From Nematostella vectensis (lineage: Eukaryota; Cnidaria; Anthozoa; Actiniaria; Edwardsiidae): DNA of 64,000 nucleotides. The stretch is taken from NCBI RefSeq assembly GCF_932526225.1, contig NC_064042.1, positions 2,277,001-2,341,000 of the forward strand, written 5' to 3'. Each line of letters begins with the position of its first letter. Within the stretch, counting starts at the first letter, position 1. The notes under the pieces were generated by a model. The model saw nothing but the letters and a program-made list of their open reading frames with translations. It was not told the DNA's origin and searched no databases. This document shows positions 37,801-49,800 of the stretch, one piece after another. Both the position numbers and the translations under genes were made by a program.

Positions 37801-40800
37801 TCAAATAAAAAAAATGTTTCGAGATGATAGTAACTACTTTTCAGCCAAATAAAAGCTTGGGTTCTTAGACAAATAAAAGCTTGGATTCTTAGACAAAAAA
37901 AGCTTGTGTTTTTAGACAAATAAAAGCTTGGGTTCTTAGACAAATAAAAGCTTGGATTCTAAGACAAATAAAAAGCTTGGGTTCTTAGACAAATAAAAGC
38001 TTGGGCTCTTAGACAAAAAAAAGCTTGGGTTCTTAGACAAATAAAAGCTTGGGTTCTTAGACAAATAAAAGCTTGGGTTCTTAGACAAATAAAAGCTTGG
38101 GTTCTTAGACAAATAAAAGCTTGGGTTCTTAGACAAATAAAAGCTTGGGTTCTTAGACAAATAAAAGCTTGGGTTCTTAGACAAATAAAAGCTTGGGTTC
38201 TTAGACAAATAAAAGCTTGGGTTCTTAGACAAATAAAAGCTTGGTTTCTTAGACAAATAAAAGCTTGGGTTCTTAGAACATTTGAGCTACCACACATTTG
38301 AGCTACCACACATTTGAGCTACCAGGAGTCCGGTGTACTGGTGGCGGTCGAGTTCCTGTTCGGTCGATTTACTGTTGTGTTCTCTTTACAGGTGGCGAGA
38401 GGTTATGGAATCCTGCAAGTCGGGAGTTCCGCGACAGATGACAACTCTGATAGAAAAGATGCCGCTAGTTGCTGAGGTGAGCGATGACAGGGAGGTCATT
38501 TTATTATTTCTCTTTCTTTTTTTCGTTATGACGTATTATAGCCGTGTAGCAAACATTAATTATCTTGAATGGGGAATAACTGTTCTTGTTTCTTCATTAT
38601 GGATCACAGCGGTGAGCAATCTTTGAGTATCTTAACCGTCCGAGGGCTGGATTGGGAACTGTCCTGGGAAGAGTGGGGGAGGGGTATGCATAAACGTATA
38701 TTTAATGCATGGGTGTGCCCCCAGTTAGAGCATGGCTTTTGAACTTCGGGTCCTTAATTTACAATATTGTGTGTCTTACACAGGGAATAGTCTTTGAGGT
38801 ATTCTGCTGTTGTGAATCTTAGGCCAAGAGTTAAGGACTAGATATTTACATTTTTATCTTATTTCATGGGTAGTGCATCTTTGACCAGTGCGTTTCAACT
38901 GAGGGGGATATTATGAACAAAGATTACAAGGTAAAGTAGTAGTTGTCATTGCCTCAGTGTTTATTATACCATAGCCTTATTGGGTTTTCTGTGGTTGGTT
39001 ATTAGTGTAACAGCACAGGAGGCCTCTTGTCCCAGACTCCGCTTGACGGTTGATCTTCGACCACAGGAAACCCAATAAAAACGCCTAGTCTTATATTGTT
39101 AAAATATCTTATCCGTTTTAAGGTGACATACGACCTAAGCGTGGCCCTCATCAAGAGTGATCTGAAGGGTACCAAACAGAGGACAACTCTATCAATAATG
39201 GAGGTATTAATTGAGATAGTTCATGCAAACTAGCAACCATTTTAGGTGCCCGAGAAACACTTGTTGTCAACAGGCGCGCTTTCCCCTGCCTGCCGTAGAC
39301 CATAGGCACACAAAGAACGACTGTTTTACATGCGACCGTCAAAAAAATTTGTTTTTCCATTGAGGAATCGTCAATAAACAGGGTAGGTCAGGGTATGTCT
39401 GCGCAACCTCTTGCCAAATCCCTCGCCTTGCGCCCGTATTATATACGAGAACTTAACCGAATATAAACTGGCATGCTCAGAGTGTCATGATTCCCCAATT
39501 AAGATAAAGGTATGGCTGTGGTGGGGGATAAATCCCGTATTCCCCGGCCTAAAACAGTCTTACACACCTCTTATTATACAAATGCCATTTTATAAACAGG
39601 GCATCGTTCAACTGAAATCTTAAACGCTATTCCCAAAATTTTCCTTCGTTTTTTTTTATTCTTACCTAATCAGATATTTTGTGTAACAGCGTTTGGCACA
39701 GTTGCGAGTGGTTAGGCTCCTGAGACATCGCATAACCTTCACGATCCTCAGCCAGAAATGGTGAGTAGAAATGAAATCTACCTCTACCTCTTTTCTCCTG
39801 TTCCCCGATCCTTACCCGTCGTCTTCCTCTCCTTGACATCTTCCCTCTTCCCTCTCCCATCTTCCACATTTTCCCTCCTCCTATTTTCCTTTTTTCTCTC
39901 ACGTCTCCCCTTTCCCTCTCCTTTCACTCCCTTGATAAATCCCCCTTCTTCTTCTTACCTTTTATTATCTTATCTTTATTTATTATGATATCTGAGCGCG
40001 ACTTTATTTTTGTTACAGGAACACGTTCGGGTGGGTGTTCTTCCTGCTAAACGCGGTTCTCTTCCTGCTCTACCTTTTACCTCTCACATATCTACACGTG
40101 GCACTGAGAGATAACGACGCCAAATATTGTGCAGCATACAATACTTCTGCACAGGTAACGACACGTTAGACAATGTGAAGCTAGGTCACGCCACTCTAAG
40201 TTTGTCAAGTCACGCCACTCTGGCACATGTCAAGTCCCGTTTCTCCAAATCACGTCCCGTGTTATGTCACATCATATCTTGTCATGTGTCGTCACAACTT
40301 ACCACGTCATTTTCACACCATGGGCCGACAGTAGCTTCTCAACAGAAAAGCCCAGTACTTATCAAATCCATTTTTTTTTATTTCAGTCCGAAAAAGGATG
40401 CGACCGAAACTTCTTGGTAAGGAATGTGATCAATTATTGCCCTCACACACTCTAGCTCATTCACCTTAAAACACTAGCGGTTTGCCATTCTCCTGGGGAG
40501 CCCCCTTAAAAGTATCGTTTAGATGTAAAATTTGCTGTAGTGCGTTGCTGTAGTACGTTTTGTTTTTTGGCTTTGTGTATTGCTTGTTGTCGGCAGAAAA
40601 GTGATAAATTTACAAAAAAAGTAGATCATTAATGCTAAGAAGAAATAGTGGGATAGGTGTAATCTAAAGTTTATTAGTCTAAAAAAACCTTGAAAATCTG
40701 ATATAAAATTGAGTTTTTACGGGCTCCTTCAACTGTTTCTTAATGAGATGAGGTCTATCTTGAATGTCATGTGACTTAGGTACCCTAACATTTTGAAAAT

Positions 40801-43800
40801 GGTCCCTCCCCCCTCCCCTACACACACAAGCTTTGTCGTTTTTTCCTCATACCGTCCTTGTACCTTTTCCCACTAATTATTCGTCAATTTGTTGTATTTT
40901 TTTCTGCCATGATATTCTGATTTAACTCCATGCTGTATAAAGGAAATGCAAATTTTACAAATCTACGTGGCCGTCATGACTGGTGTTCTACTCCTAAAGG
41001 AACTCTATCAGTTCTATCTACAGGTACGTGCGAACCTCCATTGCATCCACCCCCGTTTTAAGATTAAAATTTCCAAATTTCTTATGCCAAATATAGGTCA
41101 CGTGACCAGAGCAAGCAAACGTCATTGGACCATTCCAAAATGTAAATTATCCCATATTGATCAAACTGGAAATGTCTTGAAATTTGTATGAGTAATACAC
41201 AATAATATTACCATTTACTACTATCGTCTGATTATTACTGTTAGACAAAATGCCAGCGGATATGTTTGCCCTGTTTCAGTGGAGGACGTACTTTCTTCAA
41301 TTCACCAACCTGCTTGAGTTGTCCGCCTACATTGCTGCCCTACTTTCCGTCATTCCTTCCTGTGAGTGCAAATGGGGCAGGCAGAAGACCGCCGCAGTGG
41401 TAGCATTGTTCTTTGGCTGGATTAACCTCATTCTCTACATCCAAAGGTTATAGTCTCCCCAACTCCCCCCCCTCCCCCCCCCCCCCCCTCCTCTCCCCCA
41501 GCTGCTCTGGATTCGTCACTCGTGAGTCACACTAGGCGGCGCGCTGGTTCAAGCACTGCACAGCGTGACCAGTCCAGAGCGGCTGCGAGAAATCCTTAAA
41601 AGAGGAGATTACACTCCCCCCCCCCGCCCCACCCCCGCCCCGTAACACTTGGCATTTAATTCTGTAACGTGATAGCGTGTTGTGACACATGACTAGATCT
41701 AACGATGTATATTTGACATTCATGATGTAAATGTGACATTCATGATAGAGAAGTAGATGTGACATTAATTATATAGATGTACATGTATTTGTGACACTCA
41801 TGATGTAGACGTGACATTCGATGTAGATGTAAATGTGACATTATTCATGATGTAGATGTGACATTAATGATGTAGATGTGACATTCATGATAGAGATGTA
41901 GATGTGACATTCATGATGAAAATGTGACACCCATAATGTAAATATGACACTCATGATGTAAATGTGACAATGATGGGGATGTAGATGTGTCATTATTCAT
42001 GATGTAGATGTGATATTTATGATGTAAATGTGACATTATTCATGATGTAGATGTGATATTTATGATGTAAATGTGACATTATTCATGATGTAGATGTGAT
42101 ATTTATGATGTAAATGTGACATTATTCATGATGTAGATGTGATATTTATGATTAAATGTGACATTATTCATGATGTAGATGTGATATTTATGATGTAAAT
42201 GTGACATTATTCATGATGTAGATGTGATATTTATGATGTAAATGTGACATTATTCATGATGTAGATGTGATATTTATGATGTAAATGTGACATTATTCAT
42301 GATGTAGATGTGATATTTATGATGTAAATGTGACATTATTTATGATGTACATGTGATATTTATGATGTACATGTGCAATCATGATAGCTTGGCACGTCAC
42401 GTTAGCAGTAACACAGTAAACGACGTTGTGCGTGACATCAGTCGTAGCAGCTTGGTAGATGACGTTACACTGGTAACGTAACAGAGACGTGACATGCGAC
42501 AAATTGATGCATATTGTCTGATTTCAGAAAAAACTTGATTTTGCGCATTTTATAGGGCTTTCTGTTATAGCATAGTTGTTCTAAGCTTCTTGAAGTGATA
42601 AGCAAACATCATATCAAATTTCTTATCCAAACAAATAAAACGCCAATCTTCGTTTTTCCACAGGTTACCCGCATATGGAAAGTACATCATCATGTTGTAC
42701 AAAATGTTCATGACCCTGCTAAAGGTAAAGCAATTATGTCATTATGATGTAGACTATGATGTCATTATGATATGGATTATAGCGTCATTACGATGTGAAC
42801 TATGACGTCATTATGATGTGGACTATGGCGTCATTATGATGTGGACTATGACGTCATTATGATGTGGACTATGACGTCATTATGATGTGGACTATGGCGT
42901 CATTATGATGTGGACTATGACGTCATTATGATGTTGACTATGGCGTCATTATGATGTGGACTATGACGTCATTATGATGTGGACTATGACGTCATTATGA
43001 TGTGGACTATGACGTCTTTATGATGTGGACTGTGGCGTCATTATGATGTGGACTATGGCGTCATTATGATGTGGACTATGGCGTCATTTATCTCTGAATG
43101 GCGTAGGAGATCCAGTAGTTCTTCTTAGCGCTCGCTAACTAGATTTTACTTCATTATTAAATCATTCAATTGTGATAAAATGATGACGATGATAGTGGAT
43201 AGTGATGATAATAGTTTTTATTTAGTACAAGAGAATACATTTCTAAGAAAGCCCTACGTTACACAGAAAACAGAAAACTACACTTGAAACCTGCAAAAAT
43301 GTCTTTTTTTTCATTTTCAGGTGCTGCTGCTGTTCGTCCTGTTCGTCGTCTCGTTTGGATTGTGCTTCTATCTGATGATTTACAGTGTAAGATATACAAC
43401 AGACGAATATTTTAAAATAAAGCTAGATAGTAGTAGAAAATAGAATAGAAAATGGTATGAATGTGGTGGCGCGGTGACGGTGACTGTCAGATCTCAAGCT
43501 CAAGGTGATAGACGTACCTAACCCATACTACATCACCAAGCACATTTTCGCGTAGTTAGGTACAAGTATAATAACTAAATGTTATTTTTCAGGATGATTT
43601 CACAGACCTGCCCAACACTCTGATGGAAATGTTTATTATGACGCTTGGAGAGTTGAACTATGGGGACAAGTTCCGGCCTTGGGCTAATCTAAGCTACCCC
43701 TACTTGATAAACATCCTCTTCTTCCTGTTCGCGCTCACGATGCCAATCATTCTAATGAACATGCTGGTGAGTAACGCAATCCTAGATGTGCCGAGAGAAT

Positions 43801-46800
43801 GTGTAACGCAATCAACGTGTCACGTGGTATAATGTAACGCAATCTATGTCACCTTGTTTGCCCTCTATAATCCCTCTCATAATCCTAAACATTCTCATAA
43901 ACATGCTGGTAGCGCAATCCTAGATGTGCCGGGAGAAATGTGTTACGCAATCAAGGTGTCACGTGGTATAATGTAACGCAATCTATGTCACATGAACACA
44001 GCACAAACTAAATTTTCTTTATCCAGTTTGCCCTCACTAATCATATCATTCTCATAAGAATGCTTGTAACGAAGCTTGTTACGCAATCCAGGTGTCACGA
44101 GAAGTCGCATGGGAGGGGGGCGTAGCGCAATCCAAATTTCACGTGGTTTATGCGTAGCGCATTCCACTTGTCACGTGTTTTTAATCGTAGCACAACTGTG
44201 TTTTGTCATAAACGACCTTGGACCGTAGCTTACAAACCGACGCCTTTATGTTAGACTTTGCGAAAGCTTTTGACAGCGTCCCCCACGAACGGCTCAAGTC
44301 CAAACTATACAGCTATGGAATCGGTGGCCAAACCTTGAAATGGATTGATGCCTTTTTGTGTGAGCGGTACCAGCGTGTTTGTGTCAATGGGGCAAAGTCA
44401 AGCTGGACGCGGGTTACATCAGGTGTGCCTCAAGGTACTGTCCTTGGCCCAGTCCTGTTTAACCTGTTTATAAATGACATACAAGAATCTGTACGGTCCG
44501 AGATAAGACTCTTTGCAGACGACTGTGTTTGTTACCGCACTAATAGATCGCGAGAGGATTGCAAAGAGCTACAGCGAGACATATCGAGACTCGCGTCCTG
44601 GGCTGACCAGTGGTCCATGAGCTGTGTCGGGGATTAAGAGTTTATTAGTTTTACGTGACGCAAGATAGCGTGAGGAAAATTACGTATGTTATTTTACGTG
44701 ACGCAAGATAGCGTGAGGGAAATTACGTATGTTATTTTACGTGACGCAAGATAGCGTGAGGGAAATTACGTATGTTATTTTACGTGACGCAAGATAGCGT
44801 GAGGGAAATTACGTATGTTATTATTAGGTGTTATTGTCCTATCTTATCTGGAAATCAAGTAGTGATTTAATCTTGTGAACGTGAATAGCACGATGAATCG
44901 TAGTAAGAAAGGAATGTAAACTATTTAGTAAATATCCGTTTGTGGGTAGATGAAAGAAAGCGCTGTATTATCCATTGATCTTAAAGGCGTAAAATTGGGG
45001 TATAAATAGGGAGAACATTGTATAGTTTAGTATTGATCGTTTTGGATTGATTGAATTGGTTGTAAAACGTTGATCGTTGAGAGTTGTATTGATTGTACGT
45101 AGCATGAAGTGCTAGTAAACTCAAACGTAAAAAAGTATCGAAGGAAATTGATTGCACGGGGAAACGAATTTCCACGACAAGCTTCCAAGCAACCAAGTGT
45201 AACATGATCCGCATCTCAAGGAAGACCAGAAACAACATCAACCACCTGTACTATCTGGAAGGTGTGGCCCTGGACTTTGTTGAGGAAATAAAGTACCTCG
45301 GAGTCACAATAACAACGGACCTCCGATGGAACAGACACGTTGCTGAAACAGTGAGCAAGGCAAACAAGATCCTAGGCCTACTTAGGCGGAACCTGCACTT
45401 TTGCGACACAAAAGCGAAGGAAGCAGCCTACGTTGGCCTCGTTAGGCCGCTGTTGGAATATGCAAGTGCTATCTGGGACCCGCATACCAGCAAGCTCATC
45501 GTCGAGATCGAGAAAGTCCAGAGGCGTGCAGCACGCTTTGTTACGGCAGACTTCTTCTCCTTCGAACCCGGCACAATGACGCGCCTCCTTTCCGAACTGG
45601 GTTGGCAGCCACTCGAAGACCGCAGGCGCACCTCCTCATTGGTGCTCCTAAACAGTGGCCTAAATAATGCGTCTATCCTGCCACTCGAAGATCTGGGGAA
45701 ACCGTCTCGCGCCTTGCCCCGCACTCAACACTCTGAATTCTATACTATTCCTAACGCTAGAACTGACATATATAAATATAGTTTTTTGCCCCGTGCACGG
45801 AGACTGTGGAACAACCTTCTACAGTCTGTAATTGACATGAGAGGCTGCCCAGAGGCCTTCCACGCTGGGCTTTAGACTCGGCACTGCGCTGCGCACAGAC
45901 ATATTGTACAATAGGTTGCGCAATTTATTAAAGTGAAGTGAAGTATGTTTGACGCAAATGTCACTTGAAACCAAAAAATGCATATATAATAAGATAAAAG
46001 CTGCTATTGTTGCTACTTTTGCTATACGCAGTAAGAGCCTACGCCCTAAAATTCTATAAAATCTTTAGTGCACCCTTACTCTGCAACTGTATACCATCAC
46101 CGTTCTATAACCACTCTGTTGAACTGATTTCTTTGTTTGATGACTAGGTTCGGTTTATCTGTGGGAGATATTGAACTGATTTCTTTGTCTCATGACTAGG
46201 TCGGTTTATCTGTGGGAGATATTGAATTGATTTCTTTGTCTCATGACTAGGTCGGTTTATCTGTGGGAGATATTGAACTGATTTGTTTGTCTCATGACTA
46301 GGTCGGTTTATCTGTGGGAGATATTGAACTGATTTGTTTGTCTCATGACTAGGTCGGTTTATCTGTGGGAGATATTGAACGGATTTCTTTGTCTCATGAC
46401 TAGGTCGGTTTATTTGTGAGAGATATTGAACTGGTTTCTTTGTCTCATGACTAGGTCGGTTTATTTGTGGGAGATATTGAACTGGTTTCTTTGTCTCATG
46501 ACTAGGTCGGTTTTGTCTGTGGGAGATATTGAACTGGTTTCTTTGTCTCATGACTAGGTCGGTTTATCTGTGAGGATATTGACCTGATTTCTTTGTCTCA
46601 TGACTAGGTCGGTTTATCTGTGGGAGATATTGAACTGGTTTCTTTGTCTCATGACTAGGTCGGTTTATCTGTGGGAGATATTGACGCGATCGAGCAGAGC
46701 GCGCTCATCGACCGTTACGTCATGCAGGTGAGCAGCCCTCCGTGTCTACGAGATTAACGCCCTGTCACACGTAGACTTTTCATACAGGTGTAGTTTTTTT

Positions 46801-49800
46801 CACAGAAACAAAATGCAGGGGCTGCTTCATTTTTAAAGAAACACGATAGCAATAGGAACTATCGGTTCTACTGAAGCTATTAAACGCCACCAATGGTGGC
46901 GCCAATGGTGGTCCCAATGTGTGTATGCTAGTGTGCTTCTAAAGTAGACTTTTCGGCTGCAACTTGTCTCGCAAATATTGCAAGTCGCACGCTCCATGTC
47001 ACGTGGAGTTTTTCCTGCGGCTTGGAGACAATTGTTGCGGAAAGTGGAAGGGAGTTCTTCTTTTCGTGCGACTTTGAGAAAAGAAAAACAAGCTGTTAAG
47101 GGGGTGTCAAACGTAAGAAAACGCGCGAGCGACATGCAATTATCACTTTTACGAGACAAATCGCAAAAGAAAGAGCATTTTATATAACGAATGCTTGGCG
47201 TGGATAGTAACGAATAAAAAATAAACATTGTAATTGTTGTCTAAAACAAATAGATATACTTTTCGTGTGTCTGTTCTCTAATTAACGAACAGAAGACGTC
47301 ACAGCGTGACATGGACAACAGTTTATATTTATAAAACACATAACGTTCTTTTTTTTTTGCAAAAAATGAGATACATTTGATGTAAAGTGAGTACTAAAGA
47401 AAAATATAACTTTTACTTAGAATGTAACTTTGATCCCAGCCCCTTTGTTTTAGTTAGCAAACTTTTTCAGACCCCAGCATACTCAAGCGATCAGCCGATT
47501 CTAGCTACTTTCGTTTCATTTTCTTCACCCAAGAAAAGGAATTTTGGTATATTTTGATTACTTTAATCATCATCATTATCATCATCATCTGCTGATATCG
47601 TCTGGTGGTCATCCATAGATTGAACTGATGAGCTACATTGAAAACATTATTCCCCGCTTCATCCTTCGCCGTGTGACGTCATACAAACGCGTCGAATATC
47701 CAAATCACGGGGCCTCGGTACTATCTAAGGTAACAAATCCCATTTGTTGTGTGTTTTACTCGTTTATCCTTGTCCTTTCCCGCGGGGATCCAACGATAGT
47801 GAGTGAATCGGGGAGCTTTTAGGGGCGAGGTGTTCCGTAGCGTTAATACAGGAACATTAAGACAAATTCTTCAGGTATGTGGGTGGGTCTAGCTGTTGGG
47901 CTAAGTTTGGGGGTGTGTGTGGGGTTCCAGATGATTGGATGCTTTGGTACGAGATGTCTTTACAGCCTTCTTGATTGAAGCTGTCACATTTTGCGTTACA
48001 TCGATACATATTTTATGGCGAAATGCATCACGTTTTGCGTTTGGCACTACATTTTGTGGCGAAACCCATTACATTTTGCCTAACTTTGAAGTACAATATT
48101 TTGTGGCTAAATGTATCACATTTTGCGTTGGTATTCGTTCTGTGGCGTTACAGGGTTGACTGTATAAGGGTTCATGACTCGCGTTTTCAGATATTCAATT
48201 CTGTGATCGGCTTCGGTGAATACGAGGCACCTGATGACGAAGATGGCGACGAGCAAGGTGTTGTCATAGCGACCATGAATGACAAGTTGGAGGATCACAG
48301 TCATGAGTAAGTTAAAATTCGTCTGATTAATAAGGCAAGCCTGTGTATTGTGCGGTTCAAGTCAACACTTGGTTCCGGGTTCGATTCCCAGTTCAAATTT
48401 GAGCTGAGCTAGTTGGTTCTCACCTTTGCTCAGAGATTTTTTCTCCGGATCCTCAGGTATTCTTACTCTACAAAAACAACAATTTCGATCCTAAGCTGTG
48501 TTCCGGGGTCAGAAATTATCACCACCACAGCTATAATAATCATTCTCATTACCAGCACTATAGCCTGCGTAGCAAGCGTTCCGATGTGTTTTGAGCGAAA
48601 AGAACACAGAGAAACAGAGGAAACCGGCGAGAAGTTCGATATGTCTCATTTTGGCCGCACGAAAAATGGGGCGAGCGCAAAAAAGGACTTCTTTCCCCTC
48701 CTCTCTTTCGTTTTTTGCACTCGCCCATTTTTCACGCAGTCAAAATCTCGCCCATCGAACTTCTCGTCGGTTTCTGTGTTTCTTTTCGCTCAAAACACAC
48801 GGGAACGCTTGCTACGCAGGCTACCACCACTATCATCATCATTACCACCATTACCTCTAAATCATCAATGTGGACTTTAAAAGCACACTAGCATACACAC
48901 ATTGGCACCAGTCGGGCCAAGACGGGACGCTAGCACAGTCTATTACCCGTGCAGTTCGGCAACCATGGACAGCTGTTTCGTCCTTATTAGGACTCGTCAG
49001 CATGGCATAGCCGGTTTGCCTCAGTTAAACTTCATCGGCAAAAAAAACTGCAGGGCGACTTCGACTCGAACGAAGTGCTTTAAACCACAGCTTAGATCCA
49101 TGTGGGATCTAGAGCTGCGACCGGGCTAGCGTGATGCCAATTGTGCGGATCACGCATGCGACCTTTGCTAGTCTAAAACTCCGTCGGATAGCCAAACTAT
49201 CCTTGCGAGTATGTATACATCGGTTTTTTTTGCCGATGAAGTTTAACTGAGGCAAACCGGCTATGCCATGCTGACGAGTCCTAATAAGGACGAAACAGCT
49301 GTCCATGGTTGGCGAACTGTACGGGTAATAGACTGTGCTAGCGTCCCGTCTTGGCCCGACTGGTGCCAATGTGTGTATGCTAGTGTGCTTTTAAAGTCCA
49401 CATTCATGTATACATACTCGCAAGGATAGTTTGGCTATCCGACGGAGTTTTAGACTAGCAAAGGTCCGCACAATTGGCATCACGCTAGCCCGGTCGCAGC
49501 TCTAGATCCCACATGGATCTAAGCTGTGGTTTAAAGCACTTCGTTCGTTTCGAAGTCGCGCTGCGGTTTTTTTGCCGATGAAGTTTAACTGAGGCAAACC
49601 GGCTATGCCATGCTGACGAGTCCTAATAAGGACGAAACAGCTGTCCATGGTTGGCGAACTGCACGGGTAATAGACTGTGCTAGCGTCCCGTCTTGGCCCG
49701 ACTGGTGCCAATGTGTGTATGCTAGTGTGCTTTTAAAGTCCACATTCATGTATACATACTCACAAGGATAGTTTGGCTATCCGACGGAGTTTTAGACTAG

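Noticed and set aside
36700-38278. CRISPR-like regular direct repeats
   Set aside because: The 23-24 bp units are contiguous without unique spacers, and the DNA is animal. They are minisatellites.
37936-38309. Minus-strand frames with repeated YLSKNPSF-type or FICLRTQA-type peptides
   Set aside because: They are translations of the AATAAA minisatellite. No promoter, splice sites or homologous domain.
46144-46551. Minus-strand 135-codon repeat protein (RPSHETKK type)
   Set aside because: Translation of the 51-bp acceptor minisatellite on the wrong strand.
47625-47650. CTGATGAG...GAAAAC as another hammerhead core
   Set aside because: No stem II complementarity between the two boxes, and it lies in a conserved TRPA coding exon.
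48360-48400. tRNA gene
   Set aside because: A good B box but no A box or cloverleaf of the right length. Better read as a SINE fragment.
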